Positions 1 through 8,820 of a DNA stretch of 43,894 bases are shown one piece after another. Origin of the DNA: an uncultured Clostridium sp. (GTDB lineage Bacteria; Bacillota_I; Bacilli_A; RF39; UBA660); the NCBI GenBank assembly GCA_905199855.1, contig CAJKHY010000006.1, positions 1 to 43,894 of the forward strand, given 5' to 3'. The notes under the pieces are model-generated. The model made no database searches. It was not told the origin of the DNA and saw nothing but the letters and a program-made list of their open reading frames with translations. Numbering within the stretch: position 1 is the first letter of the stretch; every line of letters begins with the position of its first letter. Position numbers and translations under genes: made by a program.

Positions 1-1
1 T

Positions 2-223
2 ACTATTAATATAGATAATAGTATTAAAAGATTAGAAGATACTAAGAATAAGATAAATAATGATACTAATATTACTATAGATAATATTGATATGATAAAG
101 AAAAGTATAAGTGATAAGGAAGAGGAATTAATAAAATTAAAAGAAGAAAATAAGGATAAATATGAGGTATTTGAAAAATGGAAAAGACAAAATCAAAAGT
201 TAGAAGAATTACTTATACAATAA
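2..223 (+). CDS. C-terminal end of a coiled-coil protein (5' end outside window)
   Basis: A reading frame is open from the first bases to a TAA at 221-223 and gives 73 residues with no start in the window. It is rich in Lys, Glu, Asn and Ile in a heptad-like pattern (for example the stretch KKSISDKEEELIKLKEEN), so a coiled coil is likely. The following deacetylase gene starts inside it at 178 in another frame, a 46-base overlap that suggests one operon. A membrane or cell-wall role is inferred only from that neighbour. No family is recognised. Confidence 0.6.
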   Translation, partial: TINIDNSIKRLEDTKNKINNDTNITIDNIDMIKKSISDKEEELIKLKEENKDKYEVFEKWKRQNQKLEELLIQ

Positions 224-1104
224 TAACAATTATTTTAGTAATATTGAATATTTATACTTTATATCTATATTCTTATAAATTAAGTAAATATAATAATTTA
301 CAAAAAAATAACACTACTATTCAAAATAAACTTAGTAATATGATAAAAGACAAAGAAAAAGAAGATAATAAGTTAAAAAATATAGAAGAAAATATTGATA
401 AAATAAATAATATAGATAAATATATAGAAGATATTAAAAATAAGTTTTATTTAAATGAATCTAAGTATGAGAAATTAGTATTAGAAGGTAAAGGTAGTAA
501 AAAAATAGCATATTTGACATTTGATGATGGTCCTTATCAAATTAGTTATCAGTTTTTAGATGTGTTAGATAAATATGATGTCTTAGCGACATTTTTTGTA
601 ATTGGTAATAAGCCAGATGATAGATTACCTATATATAAAGAAGAGGTAAGAAGAGGGCATACTATTGCTAATCATACTTATTATCATTCAATATCAAATG
701 GTTTATATAATTCTGTTAGTTCTTTTACAAACCAAATTAAGAAAAATGAAGATTTTATTTTAAAAGAAACGGGAATCAAGACTAATATATTGAGGTTTCC
801 TGGCGGTAGCAATCAAGCTAAGGGTTTAAAAAATGGTATTATTAAAGAGATAAGCAATATGGGGTATGGTTATGTGGACTGGGATTTAGAAACGGGAGAT
901 GGTAAAAAGGTATCTCCTACCATAAAAGAATCTATTGATAATGTTTTAAATAAAACTAATGGTAGAGATATAATAGTAGTTTTGATGCATGATTATAGTA
1001 GTATTACTTTGAGTGCATTACCTAGTATTATAGAGGGCTTAGAAAAACAAAATTATATTATGTTACCACTTTTTTATGAGAGTGTTAAAGTTAAGAAAAG
1101 TTAG
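178..1104 (+). CDS. Membrane-anchored polysaccharide deacetylase (NodB domain, carbohydrate esterase 4)
   Basis: The 308-aa protein has one N-terminal membrane segment (about 11-32), a charged coiled-coil stalk (about 35-100) and a NodB domain (about 108-305) that would lie outside the membrane. All five CE4 motifs are visible: TFDDGP (D116, D117), the metal pair H166 and H170 in NHTYYH, R206 in RFPGG, D234-W235, and H271-D272 in LMHD. The family removes N-acetyl groups from peptidoglycan or other polysaccharides with a divalent metal. GAGG at 164-167 fits the start at 178. The gene overlaps the upstream coiled-coil frame. The exact substrate cannot be told from sequence. Confidence 0.93.
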   Translation: MEKTKSKVRRITYTIITIILVILNIYTLYLYSYKLSKYNNLQKNNTTIQNKLSNMIKDKEKEDNKLKNIEENIDKINNIDKYIEDIKNKFYLNESKYEKLVLEGKGSKKIAYLTFDDGPYQISYQFLDVLDKYDVLATFFVIGNKPDDRLPIYKEEVRRGHTIANHTYYHSISNGLYNSVSSFTNQIKKNEDFILKETGIKTNILRFPGGSNQAKGLKNGIIKEISNMGYGYVDWDLETGDGKKVSPTIKESIDNVLNKTNGRDIIVVLMHDYSSITLSALPSIIEGLEKQNYIMLPLFYESVKVKKS

Positions 1105-1115
1105 GAGGTTTTAAA

Positions 1116-1625
1116 ATGATAGATGTATGTAAAAAGAGAGAAAATTATTTGACTTGGGATGAATATTTTATGGCTATTGCAAAGTTATCAGCAATGCGTA
1201 GTAAAGATCCAAGTACACAAGTAGGGGCTTGTATAGTAGACAAGAATAATCGTATTTTATCTATTGGTTATAATGGTGCTCCAAATGGATATAGTGATGA
1301 TATATTTCCTTGGGATAGGGAAGGTAATGAGTTAGAAACTAAATATCCTTATGTTGTTCATGCAGAAAGAAATGCTATTTTAAATTATCGTGGAAGTCGT
1401 AAGGATTTTGAGGGTGCTAAGATTTATGTTGATTTATTTCCATGTAATGAATGTGCTAAGGAAATAATTCAGGCAGGTATTAGTGAAGTGATTTATCTTA
1501 GTGATAAATATGCTAATACTAATTCAGTAATAGCCTCAAAAAGATTATTTGATGCTTGTGGTGTTTCTTATCATGAATTAAAAGATATTAAAAATAAAGA
1601 AGTAATTCTTTCTTTAAAGAAATAA
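1116..1625 (+). CDS. comEB: Deoxycytidylate (dCMP) deaminase, ComEB type
   Basis: The 169-aa protein is a zinc-dependent deaminase that converts dCMP to dUMP for dTTP synthesis. The zinc and catalytic motifs are H82-A83-E84 in VVHAERNAI and P109-C110-N-E-C113. The GYNGAPNG segment near residue 51 is typical of dCMP deaminases and separates it from the cytidine deaminase at 24647. TAGGAGG lies just upstream of the ATG, 11 bases after the deacetylase stop, so the two genes are probably co-transcribed. Length is usual for the family. Confidence 0.93.
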   Translation: MIDVCKKRENYLTWDEYFMAIAKLSAMRSKDPSTQVGACIVDKNNRILSIGYNGAPNGYSDDIFPWDREGNELETKYPYVVHAERNAILNYRGSRKDFEGAKIYVDLFPCNECAKEIIQAGISEVIYLSDKYANTNSVIASKRLFDACGVSYHELKDIKNKEVILSLKK

Positions 1626-1637
1626 CTTCTTTTTTTG
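1596..1637 (+). terminator. Intrinsic terminator after comEB
   Basis: AAAGAAGT (1596-1603) pairs with ACTTCTTT (1625-1632), with smaller AAAGAA/TTTCTTT pairings in the loop, followed by a T-run to 1636. The 3' arm begins at the last base of the comEB stop codon. Confidence 0.7.
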
Positions 1638-1673
1638 TTTTTAAATTCTTTAGATGAAATATTTAAAAAGGTA

Positions 1674-1702
1674 TTGACACTAAAACTTAAAAATAGTAAA
1701 AT
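1674..1702 (+). promoter_or_regulatory. Sigma-A promoter of leader cassette copy 1
   Basis: TTGACA (1674-1679), exactly 17 bases, then TAAAAT (1697-1702). It stands directly upstream of the leader cassette that precedes the broken surface-protein gene. In copy 2 the same -10 is kept but the -35 has drifted to TTGCAA. Confidence 0.85.
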
Positions 1703-1739
1703 TAACGTATAAGAATAGCAAAAGAAGAAGGTGTTTAAA

Positions 1740-1871
1740 ATGAATAGAATGTATCCAATTAACTACAATATCCAAACATCTGTATGGGAAGGGCAGTTTA
1801 AATATTCTATTATTTTAAATACTAAAAAAATAAATTTAAAAGATAAACTAACTGATATTAGTACTTTTTAA
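1740..1871 (+). CDS. Possible 43-aa leader peptide
   Basis: The frame starts at ATG 1740 (AGAAGGTG about 9 bases upstream) and stops at TAA 1869-1871, inside the loop of the terminator hairpin. It begins MNRMYPINYNIQTSVWEGQF and ends LKDKLTDISTF. In the second copy the same frame has a stop at codon 12 (CAA to TAA, 10289-10291) and several amino-acid changes, so coding selection is uncertain. It could be a leader peptide coupled to the hairpin, or an accidental open frame in a conserved RNA. Confidence 0.4.
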   Translation: MNRMYPINYNIQTSVWEGQFKYSIILNTKKINLKDKLTDISTF

Positions 1872-1898
1872 GTGCTAGTTTTTAGTTAGTTTTTTTTT
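1845..1898 (+). terminator. Terminator or attenuator hairpin of leader copy 1
   Basis: AAACTAACT (1845-1853) pairs perfectly with AGTTAGTTT (1884-1892). Inside, ATTAGTACTT pairs with AAGTGCTAGT through two G-U wobbles around a TTT loop. A run of eight T follows. The downstream gene starts only about 30 bases later, so full termination here would silence it. Confidence 0.8.
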
Positions 1899-1926
1899 GC
1901 TATTTAATAAGAAAAGAGGAATAAGA

Positions 1927-3849
1927 ATGAAAGAAGAAAGAAAAAACAACAAAATATATTATTGGTCTATTATTACAGCAATAATTATTATTTTATCTAT
2001 GGGAGTATCTTATGCATGGTTTACTTCAGAAATAGTAAAGACTCCTAATTTAGTTACTACAGGCACACTACAAATTAAATATGATCAAGGAAACTATATA
2101 GATGCCTCAAACATAAAACCAGCAACTGAAGCACAAGTGCTTGAATCATATAAAAATGGTTCTTGTATTTATAAACAAGATAGAGAACAGGGAATAACTA
2201 ATGAACATATATGTGCTTATAATACATTTACAATAACTAATACAGGTTCTATCAATACAAATATTTTTATTGATTTAATTGATGTTACAAACACATATAT
2301 AGGTAGTTATTTACGATATAAATTATTGGAAAACGAACCACAAGAACTAGTGGTTTATGTTTTAAACTAAACTAGATTAGCTTCTAATGTAGAATTACAA
2401 ACATCAAAAAGCAAAACATTTACTTTGTTAGTATGGTTAGATGAAAAAGCAGAAAATCCAGATATGGAAAAAGAATATCGAGCAAAAATAAACGTTTTTG
2501 GAAGGGAAACAAGTTATGTTACACCCGAAGAATATTTTTCTTTAAATGCAAATATAGACATTTCAACATTAAATATTGTAGATAATAATAAATGTGCTAA
2601 TTTTATATTTAATCTGTTCAAAAACCATAATAATATTGAAGATTCTAAAAATTATTGTAGTGATATTGGTGATAGTGAGGGAGGAACATTTAAAAATGAT
2701 ATTAAAGACGCTCAAGATTTAGGAGAGTATTTCCCAGCAGGTTTTGTTCAGGAAATGATAAATAAAAATATTATTAGTTGTTCTTACGAGCCAATAATTT
2801 CATACTTTTATAATGGTGATTTTTATCAAGAATACGGAAAAGAAATTGATGTTGTCATTCCTAAACAGTTTACTATTTATACGATAGAAGTAAAAGAAAA
2901 TCCTACAATAGAAGATATAAATAATTGCATAACCAGCATGAAAGGTGATGACTATAGTGAACAAGATGCTATAACAATATGTAATGGTGGAGAAGTATCA
3001 GGTACTTCATTGGAAACACTACGTCTTGAACTTTACTATATGCCTTTCAAAATGATAGAAAAAGAGTATTCAATGTATAAATTGGTACCTGCTATAACAA
3101 AAAATTTAAAAGTTACAAAAATTGGCGTATCTGCTTTTTCTAATATAAAAAGTATTATCATACCAGAAGGAGTCACTGAAATCGAGTCTTATGCATTTTA
3201 CCAAAATCAACTTACTGATATTGTTTTACCATCTACCTTACAGAAAATAGGGGAAAAAGCATTTTATGATAATTATATTAATGAAATAATTATTCCTGAT
3301 AACGTTGAGTTAATAGGAGAGCATGCCTTTGCTTTTAACAACATTACGAGAGTAGAAATGGGAAACAGTATAAAAAAAATAGGCAAATGGTCGTTTGCAT
3401 ATAATACAATTTTAAATTTAAATTTAAAAGAAAGTAAAAATGATACAACTATAGATGAGTACGCCTTTATATATAATGAAATACCTTTCCTTTCAATTCC
3501 AGATAGTATAGTATCAATAGGAGAGCAAGCCTTTTCCTTCAATGCTTTAAATACAATTTATATTGGGTCAAAATCTAAGTTAATAGAAAATGATGGAATA
3601 TCAGGGGCTGCATTTTCTACTAATGATAAATATTTATACATGTCATCTTATTTGACTGGGGCTAGCAAATATTTACCAACAGCATATTATAATAATATTG
3701 AATTATCTATAGTATATAATAATTCAGGCAAAGTTTTTGATTGGAAAAATATATTTGGGAGTTATATTTATAGTGGCAATGGAATAACAGGAGTTGTAAA
3801 AATAAATGATAATAGACAAATAAATATAATAACAGGAGAAAATTCTTAA
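1927..3849 (+). pseudogene. Surface protein with SipW/TasA-type N-terminus and BspA-like LRR repeats, interrupted by an in-frame stop
   Basis: The start is ATG 1927, with AGAGGA 6 bases upstream. The frame runs 147 codons to TAA 2368-2370, then continues in the same frame through 2371-3849 without another stop. The N-terminus has a charged start, a hydrophobic segment and VSYAWFTSE, as in TasA/camelysin-type exported proteins. Residues after the stop (ASNVELQTSK...FTLLVWLDE) read as the continuation of that same domain. The C-terminal part (about 3100-3650) holds BspA-type LRR_5 repeats such as IGEKAFYDNYINEIIIPDNV. A downstream restart (TTG at 2425) would lack a signal peptide. It is probably a nonsense-mutated gene; sequencing error or read-through are alternatives. 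Confidence 0.75.
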
Positions 3850-3892
3850 ACAATTATCCAAAACTATAATAAATAAACAAGTAAAATTGAAT

Positions 3893-3921
3893 CTAATTTA
3901 TTAAAATTAGTTTCTTTTTAT
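3893..3921 (+). terminator. Terminator after the surface-protein gene
   Basis: CTAATTT (3893-3899), a 4-base loop, AAATTAG (3904-3910), then TTTCTTTTTA. Confidence 0.65.
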
Positions 3922-3965
3922 TTATATTCATGATATTATTAATATAAGGAATAAGTGATTATAAT

Positions 3966-4868
3966 ATGAAAAAAATACTTTGTTTAGGACATGCTTCCTA
4001 TGATATAACAATACCTATGGATAAATATCCAACAGAAAATATAAAATATCGTGTTTTAAATAGAATAGAATGTGGAGGAGGTCCTGCCTCTAATGCTGCA
4101 TATTTACTTGGTAAATGGGGAATGAATACATATTTTTCGGGTGTTTTAGGTAATGATATATATGGCAAAAGAATAAAAAAAGAATTTGAAAATGTAGGCG
4201 TAGACACTAGATATATAGAATTATCTAAAAAATATAAAACAACCAATAGTTTTATCATTGTAAATAAAAAAAATGCTAGCAGAACAATATTTGCTTATCG
4301 TGATAAATCTATGAAAATGGAGAATACTAATATTAGAATAAAACCAGATTATGCTTTATTTGATGGAGAAGATTTTGAAATAGCCACCAAAGTTATTAGA
4401 AATAATCCGGGTTGTATCACCATATTAGATGCTGGAAGAGCAAAATATTCAACAATTAAATTAGGAAAAATGGTTAATTACTTAGTAGCCTCAAAAAACT
4501 TTGCTGAAGATTTTACTGGAGTTAAAATAAATTACAAAGATTATAACAGTTTAGTTAAAGTATATAATTTACTTGAAAAAGATTTTACTGCAAACATTGT
4601 AATTACCCTAGAATCTCATGGTTGCTTATATAAAATAGATGGTAAAGTTAAAATCATGCCTGGCTATAAAGTAAAAGCCATTGATACAACAGGCGCAGGA
4701 GATATATTCCATGGAGCATTTGTCTATGCCTTAGTCAAAGGTTATTCATATGAAGATATCCTACGCATTGCTAATATAACTGGAGCTCTATCAACAACAA
4801 AAATAGGAGGAAGGTACTCGATTCCTGATATTAATGAAGTACTAAGTATTTATGAAAAATCAAAATGA
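3966..4868 (+). CDS. PfkB-family carbohydrate (or nucleoside) kinase
   Basis: The 300-aa protein is a cytoplasmic ribokinase-fold kinase that phosphorylates a sugar or nucleoside with ATP. Visible motifs are the N-terminal GGGPASNAA (about 38-46) and the second PfkB signature DTTGAGDIFHGAF, whose D246 would be the catalytic base; length is normal. The specific substrate (ribose, fructose derivative, adenosine or other) cannot be assigned. The last 17 bases overlap the next gene, which suggests translational coupling. Confidence 0.88.
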   Translation: MKKILCLGHASYDITIPMDKYPTENIKYRVLNRIECGGGPASNAAYLLGKWGMNTYFSGVLGNDIYGKRIKKEFENVGVDTRYIELSKKYKTTNSFIIVNKKNASRTIFAYRDKSMKMENTNIRIKPDYALFDGEDFEIATKVIRNNPGCITILDAGRAKYSTIKLGKMVNYLVASKNFAEDFTGVKINYKDYNSLVKVYNLLEKDFTANIVITLESHGCLYKIDGKVKIMPGYKVKAIDTTGAGDIFHGAFVYALVKGYSYEDILRIANITGALSTTKIGGRYSIPDINEVLSIYEKSK

Positions 4869-5115
4869 TATATTCCTAAATAACTTACCAAGTATTGATT
4901 TACATGGTTTTGATAGAGAAAGTGCCACTTTGGCAGTTAAGGATTTTATTCATGAAAATAATATCATGGGTAATAAAAAAGTTATTGTTATTCATGGCAA
5001 AGGACAAGGTATTTTAAGAGAAAGTATCTTATCTTATTTAAAAAATGATAAGTTAGTACTAAGTTATAAATTAGATAATTTTAATGATGGTATAACAATT
5101 ATAGAATTGAGGTAA
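4852..5115 (+). CDS. Small Smr-domain protein
   Basis: The 87-aa protein is a stand-alone Smr (small MutS-related) domain with the motifs DLHGFDRESA (about 16-25) and HGKGQGILR (about 48-56). Smr domains bind or nick DNA or RNA; here no MutS2 core is attached. It starts inside the end of the sugar kinase gene and its stop lies 2 bases before nfo, so it is in the middle of a tight three-gene operon. The cellular role is unknown. Confidence 0.8.
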   Translation: MKNQNDIFLNNLPSIDLHGFDRESATLAVKDFIHENNIMGNKKVIVIHGKGQGILRESILSYLKNDKLVLSYKLDNFNDGITIIELR

Positions 5116-5117
5116 TT

Positions 5118-6023
5118 ATGAATTTAATAATAGGAAGTCATGTATCATTTAAAAGTGATAAACAACTTTTAGGCAGTGTCAACGAAGCACTCAGTTATGG
5201 GGAAAATACCTTTATGTTTTATACAGGAGCCCCTCAAAACACAATAAGAAGTAACATAGATGATAATCTAACCAATAAAGCATTAGAAGTTATGAAAGAA
5301 AATAATATTAATATAGATAATGTTATAGTTCATGCACCATATATTGTTAATTTAGCTAAAGAGGATAATGATTTTGCAATTTCATTCCTAAGACAAGAAA
5401 TAAAAAGATGTAGTATGTTACACATTAAATATATGGTACTACATCCTGGTTCTTCAGTATCCATAACAAAAGAAGAAGGCATCAACAATATAATAAATGC
5501 CTTAAATATTATCCTAGATAATGTTTATGATGTTACAATATGCTTAGAAACAATGGCTGGTAAAGGAAATGAAGTAGGAAGTAATCTATTAGAAATAAAA
5601 AATATAATTGATAAAATAGAATATCAAAATAAAATAGGTGTATGTTTAGATATTTGCCACTTAAATGATGCTGGTTATGATATAAGTAACTTTGATAGCA
5701 TATTAGATGAAATTGATAAGTTAATAGGTATTGATAAGATAAAATGTATCCATATTAATGATAGTAAGAATATTTTAGGTTCTAAAAAAGATAGACATGA
5801 GAACATAGGACTAGGAAGTATTGGTTTTGATAATTTAATAAATGTTATATATAATAAAAGAATTTCTAATATACCTAAAATATTAGAAACTCCATATGTT
5901 ACAGTAGATAATAACAGTAAAGATAAAATATATCCGCCTTACAAACAAGAAATAGATATGATTAAAAATAAATCTTTTGATAATAATTTATTAGATAAGA
6001 TAAGGAAGTATTATAGTAAGTAG
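5118..6023 (+). CDS. nfo: Endonuclease IV (AP endonuclease)
   Basis: The 301-aa protein is the base-excision repair enzyme that cuts DNA 5' to abasic sites with a trinuclear zinc centre. Family segments are GSHVSF at the N-terminus, VLHPGSS, CLETMAGKGNEVGS, CLDICHLNDAGYD, HINDSK and DRHENIG, which supply the expected His, Asp and Glu metal ligands. ATTGAGGTAATTATG gives a clear ribosome site. It is the last gene of the kinase-Smr-nfo operon. A yqfT-like gene lies next to it, as in Bacillus (yqfS-yqfT), but here on the opposite strand. Confidence 0.95.
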   Translation: MNLIIGSHVSFKSDKQLLGSVNEALSYGENTFMFYTGAPQNTIRSNIDDNLTNKALEVMKENNINIDNVIVHAPYIVNLAKEDNDFAISFLRQEIKRCSMLHIKYMVLHPGSSVSITKEEGINNIINALNIILDNVYDVTICLETMAGKGNEVGSNLLEIKNIIDKIEYQNKIGVCLDICHLNDAGYDISNFDSILDEIDKLIGIDKIKCIHINDSKNILGSKKDRHENIGLGSIGFDNLINVIYNKRISNIPKILETPYVTVDNNSKDKIYPPYKQEIDMIKNKSFDNNLLDKIRKYYSK

Positions 6024-6039
6024 TATTAACTTATTTTTT
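6017..6039 (+). terminator. Weak terminator after nfo
   Basis: TAAGT (6017-6021), a 7-base loop, ACTTA (6029-6033), then six T. It overlaps both convergent stop codons. The stem is short. Confidence 0.4.
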
Positions 6040-6280
6040 CTTTAAATTCTTTATATAATGTAATTATCTTATTATAAGTTAATGGTTCTACTTTATCCTT
6101 TAAATCATCCAAAATACTTCTAGCATTACCATATACTAGTGTCTTATAGTTTTCCTTAATGGTATTAAAAATAATGTTTAATTCCTTATCTTTTAAAGTA
6201 ATTCCTTGTTTATATGCGAACTTAGTTATATCTTCTTTAGTTAACCTCTTCACATATTCACCAACTAAATATATATTCAT
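6026..6280 (-). CDS. Small DUF2624-like protein (yqfT-like)
   Basis: The 84-aa hydrophilic, helix-rich protein begins MNIYLVGEYVKRLTKEDI. The pattern of short helices with Lys/Leu/Tyr and the ending ITLYKEFKEKI look like the DUF2624 family. In Bacillus subtilis that family member (yqfT) sits beside the endonuclease IV gene, and here it also abuts nfo, but convergently. AGGTGA lies 7 bases before the ATG. No catalytic residues are evident and the function is unknown. Family assignment is from pattern and synteny only. Confidence 0.6.
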   Translation of the reverse strand: MNIYLVGEYVKRLTKEDITKFAYKQGITLKDKELNIIFNTIKENYKTLVYGNARSILDDLKDKVEPLTYNKIITLYKEFKEKIS

Positions 6281-6374
6281 TTTATTTCACCTAGTTAATG
6301 TTATGCTCTATACTTAATTTTTAAAACTAATATGTGTATGTAATCTTATATTCAAACAAATGTATGAAATAATA

Positions 6375-6403
6375 TTGACAATAATAATTATATATATTAT
6401 AAT
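6375..6403 (+). promoter_or_regulatory. Consensus sigma-A promoter for the PBP2 gene
   Basis: TTGACA (6375-6380), 17 bases, TATAAT (6398-6403): a full consensus match. The predicted 5' untranslated region is about 130 bases and holds two copies of GTTTTTGARGTAA at 6487 and 6508. Confidence 0.9.
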
Positions 6404-6542
6404 TAATATGTTAGTAATTAGTAGGAATGTATTATATTTACCAGTCCCAAACTGTAAATAATTAAAGAATATTACTGAATCGTTCTGTTTTTGAGGTAAA
6501 ACTACCGGTTTTTGAAGTAAGAAATTAGAAAGGATGGTTTTA

Positions 6543-8609
6543 ATGGCTAAGAAAAAAAGAAGAAATAGTACTAGATATTTAAAAGACATTATGGAAAAAA
6601 GATGCATGTTTTTAATAGTTCTAATTATTTTACTTTTTACAGTTATTTCTTTTCGATTATTTAAATTACAAGTACTAGATAATGATAAATATCTTAATGC
6701 ATTAGCGGAAGTAGTAGAAAAGCCCATACTAGGTGAATCTGCTCCAAGAGGTAGAATATATGATAGAAACCATAACTTACTTGTAGATAATAAAGCCATT
6801 AAAACAATATATTATAAAAAAGAAAAAGGTGTTACTACCAAAGAAGAAATAGAACTTGCTTATAAAGTTGCCAACATAATTGATTTAGATTTAAATAAAT
6901 TAAGTGATAATATGTTAAGAAACTTTTGGGTTATTAACAATAAAGAAAATGCAAACAAAAAAATTACCGATGCGGAATGGAAAAAGTATAAAGAAAGGAA
7001 ACTTACTACTGACAATATTGATAGCCTAAAAAAAGAAAGAATCACCGCAGAAGAACTAAATGTTTATACTGATACAGATAAAAAAGCAGCATATATATAT
7101 TATTTAATGAACAAAGGATATTCTTATGCTTTAAAGATAATTAAAAATGAAAATGTTACTGAGCGTGAATATGCTATTATAAGTGAAAATATTAATGAAT
7201 TAAAAGGATTTAATACTAAACTCGATTGGGAAAGAGTATATTTATATAATGATACCTTCAAAACTATCTTAGGTAAAGTCTCATCCGAAAAACAAGGTAT
7301 ACCAGCCGAATTAAAAGACTATTATTTAAAAAATGGATATTCACTTAATGATAGAGTAGGTATTAGTTACTTAGAATATCAATATGAAAATTATTTAAAA
7401 GGTGAAAAAGCAAAATATAAAGTATTGCCTGATAATACCTATGAATTAGTAGAAAAAGGTAAGCGTGGCAATGATATTATATTAACTATTGACATTAACT
7501 TACAAAAAGCTTTAGAAGACATTTTATCGTATGAAGTCATGAAAACTAAAGAAGATAAAAATACAGAGTATTATAACCGTAGTTACGTAGTTATAGAAGA
7601 TCCCAAAACAGGTGAGATTTTAGCAATGTCAGGAAAACAAGTTATCCAAAATGAAAGTGGAAGTTATGAAATCGTAGATACCACTTCTGGAATCATTACA
7701 TCTTCAGTAACACCTGGTTCTATTGTAAAAGGAGCCTCAATGAGTGTTGGTTATAAATATGGGGCAATAAAAATAGGAACTACTATGAAAGACGAATGCA
7801 TAAAAATAAAAAGCACACCTCTTAAATGTTCATGGAAGAATTTAGGAACTTTAAACGATATCACGGCTTTAGCATATTCTTCTAATTCCTATCAATTTAA
7901 AATAGCTATGAAAGTAGCCGGAGCAAGTTATAAATATGATGCCCCCTTATCAATAGATACAAGTGCATTTACAAAATATAGAGATATGTATGCATCATAT
8001 GGTTTGGGCGTAAAATCAGGGATTGACTTACCAAATGAAAGCCTTGGTTATAAAGGAACCTCCTTACTAGCAGGGCATTTACTTGACTTTTCCATTGGAC
8101 AGTACGATACCTATACCCCAATAGAACTTGCTCAGTATATTGCCACATTGGCTAATTCAGGCACAAGGGTAAAACCTTATTTACTTAAAGAAGTATATGC
8201 TCCAAGTGAAGAAAATGCACAGTTTGGTAATTTAATATATCAAGCAAAAACAGAAGTACTTGGCAGAGTTGATTTAGATATTGTATATATTAAAAGAGTA
8301 CAAGAAGGCTTTCGTGCTGTTATGAGTGCTTTAGGAAGTGGGTATATGGGTAATTATACAAACTCAGCAGGTAAAACAGGAACCAGTCAAAGCTTCTTAG
8401 ATACAGATAATGATGGTGTAATAGATACAGAAACCGTAACTCAAACCTTTGGAGGTTATGCACCATATGATAATCCTAAAATGAGTATGGTCGTAATATC
8501 CCCAGATATTAGCCATGCCCAAAATGGTAGTAACTATAATAGCAGTGTCAATAAAAGAATATCTTCTCAAGTAGCAAATAAATTTTTTGAACTGATAAAA
8601 AAGCAATAG
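6543..8609 (+). CDS. Class B penicillin-binding protein (PBP2-type peptidoglycan transpeptidase)
   Basis: The 688-aa protein cross-links peptidoglycan at the outer face of the membrane. It has a basic N-terminus, one membrane segment (about 22-42), a dimerisation domain starting near APRGRIYDRN, and a transpeptidase domain. The active-site motifs are S393-I-V-K396, S446-S-N448 and K611-T-G-T. ATG 6543 is chosen over ATG 6534 because AAAGGA (6529-6534) is 8 bases before it and overlaps the earlier one. It is a single-gene unit behind a consensus promoter. Whether it serves elongation or division cannot be decided here. Confidence 0.93.
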   Translation: MAKKKRRNSTRYLKDIMEKRCMFLIVLIILLFTVISFRLFKLQVLDNDKYLNALAEVVEKPILGESAPRGRIYDRNHNLLVDNKAIKTIYYKKEKGVTTKEEIELAYKVANIIDLDLNKLSDNMLRNFWVINNKENANKKITDAEWKKYKERKLTTDNIDSLKKERITAEELNVYTDTDKKAAYIYYLMNKGYSYALKIIKNENVTEREYAIISENINELKGFNTKLDWERVYLYNDTFKTILGKVSSEKQGIPAELKDYYLKNGYSLNDRVGISYLEYQYENYLKGEKAKYKVLPDNTYELVEKGKRGNDIILTIDINLQKALEDILSYEVMKTKEDKNTEYYNRSYVVIEDPKTGEILAMSGKQVIQNESGSYEIVDTTSGIITSSVTPGSIVKGASMSVGYKYGAIKIGTTMKDECIKIKSTPLKCSWKNLGTLNDITALAYSSNSYQFKIAMKVAGASYKYDAPLSIDTSAFTKYRDMYASYGLGVKSGIDLPNESLGYKGTSLLAGHLLDFSIGQYDTYTPIELAQYIATLANSGTRVKPYLLKEVYAPSEENAQFGNLIYQAKTEVLGRVDLDIVYIKRVQEGFRAVMSALGSGYMGNYTNSAGKTGTSQSFLDTDNDGVIDTETVTQTFGGYAPYDNPKMSMVVISPDISHAQNGSNYNSSVNKRISSQVANKFFELIKKQ

Positions 8610-8627
8610 CACTAAGAATAAAACTAG

Positions 8628-8683
8628 GATTTATTTCATATTATTTAGTTCCACGGATTATATAACAAGTAATGAAATAAATC
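8628..8683. repeat. 12-bp perfect inverted repeat
   Basis: GATTTATTTCAT (8628-8639) is the exact reverse complement of ATGAAATAAATC (8672-8683), with a 32-base spacer. It lies in the non-coding stretch after the PBP2 gene. No T-run follows, so a simple terminator is unlikely. Confidence 0.6.
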
Positions 8684-8705
8684 AATCTGATTCTCGTATA
8701 CCGCT

Positions 8706-8733
8706 AAGTACAGTAATTAGGAAACCCTGTACT
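8706..8733. repeat. Hairpin related to the one at 10748-10776
   Basis: AGTACAG (8707-8713) pairs with CTGTACT (8727-8733) around a 13-base loop and is followed by A, not T. The hairpin at 10748 has the same arms, the same loop length and a similar loop, but is followed by T. The pair flanks the AAA ATPase and the second leader cassette. Confidence 0.55.
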
Positions 8734-8754
8734 AAAAAAAACTTAATCAAGCTC

Positions 8755-8815
8755 AGCCAAAATGTAAAATAAAAATAAGCCAAAATGTAAAACAAAAACA
8801 AGCCAAAATGTAAAA
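8755..8815. repeat. Three direct repeats with 23-bp period upstream of the ATPase promoter
   Basis: AGCCAAAATGTAAAA starts at 8755, 8778 and 8801, exactly 23 bases apart, with similar A-rich tails. The array ends 6 bases before the -35 box at 8821, so it may be a multi-site operator of the ATPase gene. There are no spacers of CRISPR type. Confidence 0.75.
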
Positions 8816-8820
8816 TGATA

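Larger units (their letters stand above)
1703..1898 (+). ncRNA. Leader RNA cassette, copy 1 (repeated at 10219-10412)
   Basis: About 190 bases between promoter and surface-protein gene are nearly identical to 10219-10412, far more similar than the genes that follow. The unit contains a purine-rich stretch with AGAAGGTG, a 43-codon frame (1740-1871) and a terminator-shaped hairpin (1845-1898). I infer a transcribed leader that either makes a short peptide or RNA, or controls read-through into the downstream gene. I do not recognise it as a known riboswitch class. Confidence 0.6.

Noticed and set aside
2425..3849. Independent LRR gene starting at TTG 2425
   Set aside because: It has no ribosome site or signal peptide, and sequence upstream of the TTG continues the TasA-like domain in the same frame.
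6314..6799. Minus-strand open frame of 161 codons across the PBP2 start
   Set aside because: It lies over the promoter, leader and N-terminal coding part of PBP2, has no ribosome site and shows no family pattern.
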